In this document: one piece after another, positions 33,461 to 41,171 of the stretch | Layout of the letters: every line of letters starts with the position of its first letter | Numbering within the stretch: position 1 is the first letter of the stretch | Assembly (NCBI GenBank): GCA_017403185.1 | Contig: JAFQON010000036.1 | Span: 62,001-126,000, forward strand | Direction of reading: 5' to 3' | DNA: 64,000 bases | Source: Clostridia bacterium | Lineage (GTDB): Bacteria > Bacillota > Clostridia > Oscillospirales > Acutalibacteraceae | Position numbers and translations under genes: made by a program | The notes under the pieces: generated by a model | The model's input: only the letters and a program-made list of their open reading frames with translations | Told to the model about the DNA's origin: nothing | Database searches by the model: none

Positions 33461-35157
33461 TGTTGCCCGCCTCCCTTGTTCATTCTTATCAGTGCCTCTA
33501 TTCTTCCGGAAGCAAACTCTATCTGTTCTTTAACTTCAGCACGCTCTTCGCTGTCCGGAATTAACGAACTGTTTAGCAAAGCATTTTCAACATCGTTTAG
33601 AAGCTCCACTGCTTCTCGTTCTGACCCTGAAGGTATTCTCTCCAAAAATTTTATCGAGGATAAACAGGTAACAATTTCTTTTAATATTAATTTTTGCATT
33701 GCCTTATCATCTTCGTTGGCAGCAGAATCATATAAGCTTCTAATATTGTCTATATAAACGCTTACATCAACACCAATTTGCTGCTCTTCAATTTGCGGAA
33801 TAGCTTTTGCGATATCATACATTATATTTGCATCCGCATCCAAATCTTTTACTTTTTCAAACCAATCCGCCGCCTTTTTATATCTATCTGAATCTTTTTG
33901 ATAGTAATACCAATACAAAAGGCCGATTTCTTTGCATACTTTTATATAGCCACTTGAGTTTTCTGACTGAAGCACATTTAACGGTTTAAGACTGCTCTGA
34001 CCGCCAAACACGCTCTCATCAAGAACCATGGTTTCAATTTCGTTCCACCTGCTTGATTCAGCCTCTGAAAAAAATTCACCGATATCAGACTCTGACTCTT
34101 TGAATAAATCAATCATTTTAAGATACGCATCTTCTCTTTCCGGAGAAACCGAAATTGCTTCTAAATAAGCACCACATGACTCACTCCACGATTGAGATGC
34201 TTTTGCAATATCCAAGCTTGCCTCATAATCATCATTTTTTGCATTCTCTGCTGAAATGAATCCCCAAACCGAAACTGCCGCAAAAACAAAAGTTGCCACT
34301 ACGCTCATAATAAATTTGCCAAGTTTCTTTCGTTGCTTCTTTCTGTAAGCATCACCCAGTTCATGGTGATGCTCCAAGTCATAAAGCAGCTCTTCGCATG
34401 ACTGATACCTATCCTTAGGATCTTGTTCCGTGCACTTAATTATGATTTTTTCAAGACCGGGAGACAAAGAAGGGTTCACTGCTCTAATTGATTTGTCCGC
34501 AATAACAACCTTACAGGGATCGATTCCGGTGAGAAGATGATAAAGTGTAATGCCTAAACAATAAATATCTGTTCTTGCATCCGTTCTGCCTAAACCGCTG
34601 CCTATATATTGCTCTGGTGCAGCATAACCGATTGTACCTATACCGGTAGTTTCTCCCAAATCGATTTCATAAGTTTTAGCCGTTCCGAAATCTATTAAAG
34701 CAATATTCCCGTCGGGCTTAAGCATTATGTTGGCGGGCTTCATGTCCCTGTATATAATAGGCGGATCACATGAATGCAAATAAGCCAAAACATCACAAAG
34801 CTGCATCGCCCATTCTATAACCAATTCCTGAGGCTGTGCGCCATGTTCAATCAATGACTTGTCCAACGAATTTCCCTCAATATAATCCATAACAATAATG
34901 AAGGAATCCTCGTCCTCAATAACATCAACGATGCTCGGCAAATTAGGATGTTTGAGTTTTTTTAATGTTTCAATTTCTGCCACAAGACCTTGTCTGACAA
35001 CATTAAAATCCATTTTTCCGTCTTTGCGTATTTCTTTAACTGCCCATGTTTTATTCGCAACCTCATTAAGTGCCATGTATACAACACTCATGCCGCCATG
35101 GCCGATTTCGCTCAAAATTTTATATTTACCGCCAAGAACGGAGCCTATTTCTAACAC
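33457..35157 (-). CDS. Transmembrane Ser/Thr protein kinase, PknB/PrkC-like catalytic domain
   Basis: A Hanks-type kinase of 566 residues. The catalytic domain (about 11-262) shows the Gly loop IGHGGMSVVY, Lys41 in AVKEI, a catalytic loop YRDMKPANIM (Tyr for His, Asp138), DFG at 156-158, a Thr-rich activation loop and APEQY at 180. A basic stretch (YRKKQRKKLGK) leads into one membrane helix (about 282-302). The outer part is helical, TPR-like, without the PASTA repeats of cell-wall kinases, so it probably senses something other than muropeptides (inference). Start GTG 35157 follows AAAGGGG. It lies 15 nt behind its PP2C phosphatase gene and overlaps the ETTVL-repeat gene. Confidence 0.92.
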   Translation of the reverse strand: MLEIGSVLGGKYKILSEIGHGGMSVVYMALNEVANKTWAVKEIRKDGKMDFNVVRQGLVAEIETLKKLKHPNLPSIVDVIEDEDSFIIVMDYIEGNSLDKSLIEHGAQPQELVIEWAMQLCDVLAYLHSCDPPIIYRDMKPANIMLKPDGNIALIDFGTAKTYEIDLGETTGIGTIGYAAPEQYIGSGLGRTDARTDIYCLGITLYHLLTGIDPCKVVIADKSIRAVNPSLSPGLEKIIIKCTEQDPKDRYQSCEELLYDLEHHHELGDAYRKKQRKKLGKFIMSVVATFVFAAVSVWGFISAENAKNDDYEASLDIAKASQSWSESCGAYLEAISVSPEREDAYLKMIDLFKESESDIGEFFSEAESSRWNEIETMVLDESVFGGQSSLKPLNVLQSENSSGYIKVCKEIGLLYWYYYQKDSDRYKKAADWFEKVKDLDADANIMYDIAKAIPQIEEQQIGVDVSVYIDNIRSLYDSAANEDDKAMQKLILKEIVTCLSSIKFLERIPSGSEREAVELLNDVENALLNSSLIPDSEERAEVKEQIEFASGRIEALIRMNKGGGQQ

Positions 35158-35172
35158 GACGCATAATCCCCT

Positions 35173-35946
35173 TTAATAAGTTTTTACTGCTACAACAGAG
35201 ATATTATCCTGCTCCAAACGAGACTTGTTCAACTCGATAAGGTTTCTGATGTTATTCAACAAAGCAATTTTGTCATTCACCATTTGCGGTGCAAGCTTCT
35301 CATAAATCTCATTATCGCTTATTTCATGAACAAATCCGTCAGAACACAACAAGTAAGTATGGTTTAGCTGTGTTGCGCCTTGATAAAAGGCAGGAACAAC
35401 CGTTTCTGATGCCCCGACGCACTGAAGCAAAACATTTCTTCTTGAATCTTTTAACGCTTCTTCTTTGGTCAGTTTTCCCATTTCAATTTCTTGCGCTACA
35501 ACTGTTTGGTCTTTTGTTATTTGTGCTATATCTGTTCCGATTTCATATGCTCTGGAGTCACCCACATTCATTGCCAGATAACCGTTATCCGTCAAAAGAA
35601 GAACAACAACGGTTGTTCCGAGATTTATAGCTGACTGCCTTCCATACATTCCAATTTTTCGATTTTGAGCATCCACCAAACAACTCCATTGGCTTTTTAT
35701 CTGCTCAAAATCTTTTTGTTCATGGCATTCACCTGAAAAATCATTTTCGAGCCAATTATCAAAAGCTTTAATCAGCTCTGTGCTGGCAAGTTCGCCTTTT
35801 GCAAGACCACCCATTCCATCACATAAAACAGCAAAAACCATGTTTTCCCCATTTTTTTTTAATAATTTAACAGATAATCCATCCTGATTTGTGCTTTTCT
35901 TTATTCCGATATCTGTATCTGCAGCAATAAAATAATTCATTAACAT
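35173..35946 (-). CDS. PP2C-family protein phosphatase
   Basis: A metal-dependent Ser/Thr phosphatase (PPM family) of 257 residues, the normal size of Stp/PrpC enzymes. Metal-binding Asp residues sit in the expected motifs: STNQDG (about 18-23), CDGMGG (Asp43), NVGDSRAY (about 123-130), LCSDGF (about 208-213) and QDNISVV near the end. It should be cytoplasmic and oppose the adjacent kinase. Two start codons, 35946 and 35940, share one ribosome site. It is located between the FHA gene (26-nt gap) and the kinase gene (15-nt gap), so stoichiometric expression is likely. Confidence 0.94.
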   Translation of the reverse strand: MLMNYFIAADTDIGIKKSTNQDGLSVKLLKKNGENMVFAVLCDGMGGLAKGELASTELIKAFDNWLENDFSGECHEQKDFEQIKSQWSCLVDAQNRKIGMYGRQSAINLGTTVVVLLLTDNGYLAMNVGDSRAYEIGTDIAQITKDQTVVAQEIEMGKLTKEEALKDSRRNVLLQCVGASETVVPAFYQGATQLNHTYLLCSDGFVHEISDNEIYEKLAPQMVNDKIALLNNIRNLIELNKSRLEQDNISVVAVKTY

Positions 35947-35972
35947 CCCATCCTTAGGGTGTGATTTTATTT

Positions 35973-37583
35973 TTATAGCATAATAAAATCAAACACTTCA
36001 TTACCGAATCTTATCTTGTCTCCAGCTTTAATCAAATTTTCTGTTCCGCTTTCAATTATTGTTTCATTAATAAAAGTATGGTTAGTAGAATTGAGGTCTA
36101 CTACATAATAGTTGCCGCCCTTCATAATAATATCGGCATGACTTCTGCTTATTGCGGTGTTGTCACTTATAAAATAGTCAACATAACTTTTTTCTTTTCC
36201 GATTCTGAAAGCAGGTTTATTCACTGCAATTCTTTCTCCGGTTTTTATTCTGACCAAGTGTGCAACAGGCGACGAAACAACAGGAGACACCCCCAGAACC
36301 GTAGTTTCGCCTACAGCAGCACTTGAAAGAACTGTAGTTTCTCCAAAATTTGCCTGCTGAACATTAACGGGTTTTTGGGGGGCAACCGTAATCTGCTGAT
36401 AGGAATTTGTTGCAGGAGCTTTGACAGGAGGTGCTATATTTTTTGAAGGTGCCTGCTGAGCTCCAAAGGGTTGTTTTGCAGGCGGAGCAACCTGCGAAGG
36501 ATTTGCAGGCACAGCGGGCGTTTGCCCCGGAATCGCAAAATTCACAGGCGGCGCCTGAACCTGCTTCGCCGCTTTAGGTGCTTTTTCCTTCTTGCCGGAT
36601 TTTCCGTTGGCTTTCTGCGCCTTATATAAATCAAGGTTTTCTTTGCTGAATTTTGTCAAAAGCGTTACCAAAGAAATCTGCTTTTCTCCCTGAGCCGCAT
36701 CAGGTGCCTCTGATACAGTTGCACTCTTCTTTTGCGCTTTTCCCGGTTTTGCTGCCTTTTGGGGAACGGGAGGCATTGCAACAGGAACAGCTCCGAAACC
36801 ACTTGCTGCCCCCGGAGTCTGTACATTTAAAGCGGGCTGCTGAGCAGGATTTCTTGGTGTATTATCCGGAACAGCCTTAGGTGAAACACCGTAAGCTGCA
36901 TTGGTTGCTGCAGGTGGTGCTTTTTGAACAGGCGGCGTCGTAACAACCGGTGCAGGTTGCTGTGTTCGGGGCTGTGCTGCAGCAGGAACAGAAACAGAGG
37001 CAGAAGAAACAGCTGCACTCTGAGCTGCAGAGAAATTCAATCTGTCGACAAGTTTTTTGAAATCCAGAAGAGAAAAAACCTGCGTACTGTTCAAATAGTT
37101 AATTATCGGAGCAATGTAATCACAATTTTCGCTTTGGTCGAACTGAGTGCTGTACATTATTTGTTTATAAAACATCTGTAAATCGACTGTGCTGTGAGCA
37201 CAGTTAACAACCGGTATACAAATAATAGTCGTCTCATTTGTTGTGGCATCAACATATATATGATCAATATTGAAAATGAAAAGTGATGTATCAACCATAT
37301 ATTCTTCTGCCGCCATAACCGCAGACGCTATTCCCGAAAAAACATCAAGAAGTCTTTTTCTTGTAACAGTACCTTTAAAATATGTACTTACTGGAACTTT
37401 TGAAGAAATATTATACTTAAGATACTTGTCTGTATCCACCTGAGTAAAAAGGATTGGTGCAATACCTCTGATTTTATTGTTTGCAAGCATGCCAAAACTT
37501 AACGAATCGAACTCGTCATCCGCTGTTACCTTGTACACAAGATATGTATTAACGCCTTGATTTTCAATAGTAAAAACACTCAT
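35973..37583 (-). CDS. FHA domain protein with an N-terminal DUF6382-like domain
   Basis: A 536-residue soluble protein. The N-terminal domain (about 1-185) resembles the DUF6382 type often found with FHA domains. A long Pro/Ala/Gln-rich linker with Lys-rich patches follows (about 190-410). Then come two GETTVL motifs and a C-terminal FHA domain (about 440-536) with the phosphothreonine-binding signatures FRIGKE, SRSHADI and NSTNHTFIN. The GETTVL threonines may be phosphorylated and bound in cis or by partner molecules, a switch known from other FHA proteins; here it is inference. Ribosome site AAAGGGTG. It links the TadZ-like ATPase upstream with the phosphatase and kinase downstream. Confidence 0.9.
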   Translation of the reverse strand: MSVFTIENQGVNTYLVYKVTADDEFDSLSFGMLANNKIRGIAPILFTQVDTDKYLKYNISSKVPVSTYFKGTVTRKRLLDVFSGIASAVMAAEEYMVDTSLFIFNIDHIYVDATTNETTIICIPVVNCAHSTVDLQMFYKQIMYSTQFDQSENCDYIAPIINYLNSTQVFSLLDFKKLVDRLNFSAAQSAAVSSASVSVPAAAQPRTQQPAPVVTTPPVQKAPPAATNAAYGVSPKAVPDNTPRNPAQQPALNVQTPGAASGFGAVPVAMPPVPQKAAKPGKAQKKSATVSEAPDAAQGEKQISLVTLLTKFSKENLDLYKAQKANGKSGKKEKAPKAAKQVQAPPVNFAIPGQTPAVPANPSQVAPPAKQPFGAQQAPSKNIAPPVKAPATNSYQQITVAPQKPVNVQQANFGETTVLSSAAVGETTVLGVSPVVSSPVAHLVRIKTGERIAVNKPAFRIGKEKSYVDYFISDNTAISRSHADIIMKGGNYYVVDLNSTNHTFINETIIESGTENLIKAGDKIRFGNEVFDFIML

Positions 37584-37614
37584 TTTAATTTCACCCTTTT
37601 ATGTTATTGATATA

Positions 37615-38682
37615 TTACATATAAATTATCTTTGCCAAATCGTCAGAGTTTGTAATTTGCCCGATTATCTGCTCCGTTGAAGCATTTTCATATCGGACGA
37701 TTCCGCCAAGAATTCTGATATTTGAATCAGAAATAATTCTTCCTGTTTTATTGCTGAATTTGTTGTATATCAGAGAAACCTTAGACAAAATCTTAATGTT
37801 TTTCTGTCTCTCGTAAATATCAATTGCATTATAAACACGCATAAACTTTTCGTTGGCTACTTCAGAACCGTCTGAAACAAAAATAATATCATCCGAATGG
37901 TTGAAAATTTCGATTACAGACGAAGAGAAAAGAAATCCTGTATCTATAACAATGAAATCATAGCTGTTCATGGCTTTTATTGCTGAAATAAGCTGCCGCA
38001 CATCATCTTTCGTTATTTCTGCAATATCAAGAGCATTGGGTGATGATGAATAAAAATAAACTCCCGATGAGTCTTCTTTAACATAGCTTTCCATTTTTAT
38101 TGCCAGATTAACTTTTTTACTTTTTAATGAAAATATTATATCTCCGAAGCTGAACTGTCCTTCACCCGAAAAATACAAGTCACTGTTTCCGAATTTTTCA
38201 AGATTCATATACAAAACTTTTTTTCCGATTTTAGCCAATCTCTTTGCAAAGCTTACCGCAAGCGTTGATGCTCCCGTGCCACCGCTGGCTGAGGTGAAAG
38301 TGCAAATTCTGGTCTCTCCTTCACCATCCATTTTGAATCCTATATCAGTTGCGTTTTCAGAAAAAATACTGAGTATTTCTTTGTAAATCATCTCTGCTTT
38401 CTGATATCTGCATATTGTTTTCTGTTCACGCAAACTGCTGACTTCAGGCGAATAAACAAAGTATGCAAAACCGCAGCCTGAAGGTATTTTTGAAGTGTCA
38501 ACATTAAATGTATCACTTGCGATAAAAACATCTATTTTGTTCTCAACAAGTCCTGCCAATGCACCGTCAAGAGCCGAAAAAGAATAAACCTCCAACTTGT
38601 CCGCAAACTTTCCTGTAAAAACAACAGAAAGCCTGTTAAGATAGCTCTTATTGTCGTCAAGTACTGCAACCCTAATTTTCAT
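37615..38682 (-). CDS. tadZ: TadZ/CpaE-like ParA-family ATPase
   Basis: A pilus-localisation ATPase of the Tad system. From ATG 38682 it has 355 residues; I prefer this start because GGAG stands 8 nt upstream and would be part of the coding region with the GTG at 38691. The N-terminal about 110 residues form a receiver-like domain (IRVAVLDDNKSYLNRL), then a MinD/ParA-type domain with the deviant Walker A SASGGTGASTLA and the Walker B stretch YDFIVIDTG. This layout is typical of CpaE/TadZ, which marks the pole or site where the pilus machine assembles. It follows the stand-alone Cys-domain gene closely and precedes the FHA gene. Confidence 0.88.
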   Translation of the reverse strand: MKIRVAVLDDNKSYLNRLSVVFTGKFADKLEVYSFSALDGALAGLVENKIDVFIASDTFNVDTSKIPSGCGFAYFVYSPEVSSLREQKTICRYQKAEMIYKEILSIFSENATDIGFKMDGEGETRICTFTSASGGTGASTLAVSFAKRLAKIGKKVLYMNLEKFGNSDLYFSGEGQFSFGDIIFSLKSKKVNLAIKMESYVKEDSSGVYFYSSSPNALDIAEITKDDVRQLISAIKAMNSYDFIVIDTGFLFSSSVIEIFNHSDDIIFVSDGSEVANEKFMRVYNAIDIYERQKNIKILSKVSLIYNKFSNKTGRIISDSNIRILGGIVRYENASTEQIIGQITNSDDLAKIIYM

Positions 38683-38700
38683 TGATAACACTCCTACTTA

Positions 38701-39183
38701 TTATTTTTCAATATAGAATAAAAGAAAGGCCATAAATTCCGTCACTGTAAGAAAAAAAACAATGAACAGCATTGAAATAAAATATTCTTTTATAAATGAC
38801 TTGTCTCTTTTTCCGTTTAATTTTATATAAATCAATTTTATTAACTCATAGCAGCCAAAACTCAACAATACCCCTTTCGGTGAAAAATCAAACGCCGCCG
38901 AAATCACTGTCATTACAGTAAAAACAATTATTTCAAGCATTAAGGATTTTGTCGGTATTTTGCTTGCGCAGTTTCTGCATCTGCCACGGCAAATTATGTA
39001 AGATATAATCGGAAGCTGCAAAAACCAATTTATTCTTTTGTTGCACACAGGACAAAAACACTTGGAATAAGTTACCGATAAATCGCTTCCCTTGCAAAGA
39101 CGCTCTATATTGGTTGTTGCTAAACCGCATATATGATAATATGTCAAACATATGGCAATTCTGATTATGTCGGATTTACCCAT
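38701..39183 (-). CDS. Stand-alone N-terminal Cys domain of a prepilin peptidase
   Basis: A 160-residue membrane protein that matches only the N-terminal, Cys-rich domain of PilD-type prepilin peptidases: two CxxC pairs in CFCPVCNKRI and GRCRNCASKI, with the linking WFLQLPIISYIICRGR and a following MLEI, as in the family pattern. In full-length PilD this zinc-binding region belongs to the methyltransferase part. About three membrane helices follow, but no GxGD protease motif is present. The catalytic A24 half is encoded separately at 46583-47323, which in turn lacks this Cys domain. Together they may replace one split enzyme, or this one may be a stabilising partner. Start ATG 39183 has a weak GGGATG site. 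Confidence 0.78.
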   Translation of the reverse strand: MGKSDIIRIAICLTYYHICGLATTNIERLCKGSDLSVTYSKCFCPVCNKRINWFLQLPIISYIICRGRCRNCASKIPTKSLMLEIIVFTVMTVISAAFDFSPKGVLLSFGCYELIKLIYIKLNGKRDKSFIKEYFISMLFIVFFLTVTEFMAFLLFYIEK

Positions 39184-39189
39184 ATATCT

Positions 39190-40557
39190 TCATCCCTTTG
39201 TATATCTGAAAGCGAATTTTGTTTTAAATTCAATGTTTTTCATATTACTTTTAAACTCTTCATTTTTAATTTCATCGTCAACCCAAAACTGCCACGACGG
39301 TTTTTTATCTATAAACATTATCAGATAGTACCCGTTTTCAGTTTTCAAACGGATAAAGTCTTCTCTTCTTCTTTTGGAATCGAAAAGCCATGTTTCTGCT
39401 TTCCCGTTTGACTGTTTCAGATTTGTTATCAACCCACCCGAGGAACCATCCTGAAGATTGTTCATATAGATATCTGCATAAACAGCAAAGGCATACTCCT
39501 TGTTTTCTGCCTTCTTTATATTGTTTTCAATCTCATTTGCAATTTTATCGAGTTCATCCCAATTTCCGAAATCGTTAACTCTTAAAGCAATCTCTCTGGC
39601 TGAGCAAGTAATTTCCTTTTCAATCTCCGGCGCATTGACTGACAAAACAACATAAATGCTTTCGTTTTTTTCATCGGCAATAACGGTTTTGTCTCCTGTT
39701 TTTCTGAAATCATTAAAAAGCCATTTTTTTATATCTTCATTTTCATCACTGTTTAATAACAGTGCTTTTTTTTGAGAAATCTGTATGTTGTGTTTCGAAA
39801 AACCCTCTGTTAACACCTGCTCAAAATTACTGCCCGAAATTTTCGGAAGAAGCATTTCTGCAGCTGTTTTCATCTCGTTTATATCTGTAACTCCTGTGAT
39901 TTTACAGCATAGATACTCAACCGAAGCCAGCATATCTTTATTCTTCTCATAATAACTGTCATATTCATCTGACGATATCTTGCTTTGAACCGAGAAGTAT
40001 TCATAATAATTCTGGGCAACATAACTCATTTCCAGAATTTTCTTTACTGTTTTTATCCCTACATAATCTCCGTATGTATAGCATGTATAATCATTAGCTC
40101 TGACGGACAGTTTGTCCGCTTCCGCTTCAATAGATTTTATAATTGCATCTACACTTTTCTGTTGCTCATCAAATATCGATACTCCTGCCGAAACTCCTTC
40201 ATTATAAGCTTTGACAAGACGGGAGATTTGTTCCTTAACAGTTTCATCAATATATTCGGCCCATGTTTTGCCCGTTTTTGCATCATATATTTGCTCATCC
40301 AAAGGAACAGAGCCATCAAAATCATCGTATTCTTTTTCCAACTCAAGCATTATTTCAGGAGTTGTTGATGAAGAAAAGAAATAATTATAAAATCCTACTG
40401 AAACATTCAATCCGTCAACGGTTATTGCTGTGTTTCCGGGAACAAGAATTTCTGCTCTGTTGGGTGTGAATAAAAATAAACCTGTGAATACAGCAAAGAA
40501 AGCACTTAATATAAGAACAACCGCATTTTTTCTGTTTTTATTTGTAATTTTTATCAT
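39190..40557 (-). CDS. Membrane-anchored SurA/PrsA-like foldase with a diverged parvulin domain
   Basis: A 455-residue exported protein with an N-terminal membrane anchor (about 11-31, AVVLILSAFFAVFTGLFLF). The following region, starting NTAITVDGLNVSVGFYNYFF, is like the N-terminal chaperone arm of SurA/PrsA proteins. Residues about 300-440 follow the parvulin pattern weakly (ADIYMNNLQDGSSGGLITNL, then ENGYYLIMFIDKKPSW), with poor conservation of active-site residues. I infer a chaperone for secreted pilus or surface proteins, perhaps without isomerase activity. It lies between the second TadE-like gene and the Cys-domain gene. An 10-bp intercistronic hairpin lies just upstream. The ribosome site is weak. 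Confidence 0.68.
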   Translation of the reverse strand: MIKITNKNRKNAVVLILSAFFAVFTGLFLFTPNRAEILVPGNTAITVDGLNVSVGFYNYFFSSSTTPEIMLELEKEYDDFDGSVPLDEQIYDAKTGKTWAEYIDETVKEQISRLVKAYNEGVSAGVSIFDEQQKSVDAIIKSIEAEADKLSVRANDYTCYTYGDYVGIKTVKKILEMSYVAQNYYEYFSVQSKISSDEYDSYYEKNKDMLASVEYLCCKITGVTDINEMKTAAEMLLPKISGSNFEQVLTEGFSKHNIQISQKKALLLNSDENEDIKKWLFNDFRKTGDKTVIADEKNESIYVVLSVNAPEIEKEITCSAREIALRVNDFGNWDELDKIANEIENNIKKAENKEYAFAVYADIYMNNLQDGSSGGLITNLKQSNGKAETWLFDSKRRREDFIRLKTENGYYLIMFIDKKPSWQFWVDDEIKNEEFKSNMKNIEFKTKFAFRYTKG

Positions 40558-40569
40558 AGTTTTTTCGTT

Positions 40570-40593
40570 CCGGAGGTCTTTGAAGACCTCCGG
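40570..40593 (-). other. Intercistronic hairpin before the foldase gene
   Basis: Perfect 10-bp stem CCGGAGGTCT/AGACCTCCGG with a TTGA loop, between the second TadE-like gene and the foldase gene. There is no U-tract; an mRNA processing or stability element within the long operon is likely. Confidence 0.6.
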
Positions 40594-40602
40594 ACAATTC
40601 TT

Positions 40603-41157
40603 TTAATCCATTCCGAACAATTTGCAGGATGCGTATTTAACAAATGTCATTTTATCAAGACCGAACACGCCGAACTTAAGCTTGACATCATATGTAATCT
40701 TTACTCTGAGCGTTCCTGCGCTAAGCACATTTTCGTCAATCTCAAACTTAATGGTCTTGGTATCTATTCCCATTTGTTTTGCCGCTTCTTCACCGTTTTC
40801 GCCGCCGATAAAGTAATAGAACAAGTCTTCATACACCTGATTTCTTGCGGCGTTCTTATCAAAGGTTTTGAACTCGTCTATCATATCAAAGCCCAGAAAT
40901 TTCAAAATCGGATTTATAAATTCTGTTACTTCGCCTACCATCTGTACCGTTGTGCTGTTCTTTGAGTCTGCAAGCGATTTGCTCAAATTATCAACTGCAA
41001 TGGTTTGTGTTGCTTGCATTGATGCGTGAGAAACAGCATTCTGTGCCGAAAAAACTCCCGCAAAATTCCATATAAACAGCATGAAAAAGATAAGGAAGAA
41101 CAACACAATTGAGGCTTCAACGGCAAGAACGCCGCGTTCGTTATTTTTTCTTTTCAC
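40603..41157 (-). CDS. tadE: TadE-like pseudopilin (second copy)
   Basis: A 184-residue type IVb pseudopilin. The leader MKRKNNERG ends in Gly before VLAVEASIVLFFLIFFMLFI; Glu is at +5 after the Gly, the canonical prepilin feature, so cleavage by the Tad prepilin peptidase is expected. The C-terminal part is a beta-rich soluble domain with a Cys near the end (YASCKLFGMD). Start GTG 41157 has GGGAGGG upstream. It follows the large DUF5702 protein and shares the operon with another TadE-like gene (44502-45173). The two are not close in sequence outside the leader. Probable minor pilin of the fibre. Confidence 0.88.
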   Translation of the reverse strand: MKRKNNERGVLAVEASIVLFFLIFFMLFIWNFAGVFSAQNAVSHASMQATQTIAVDNLSKSLADSKNSTTVQMVGEVTEFINPILKFLGFDMIDEFKTFDKNAARNQVYEDLFYYFIGGENGEEAAKQMGIDTKTIKFEIDENVLSAGTLRVKITYDVKLKFGVFGLDKMTFVKYASCKLFGMD

Positions 41158-41171
41158 AGTGCGCCCTCCCT

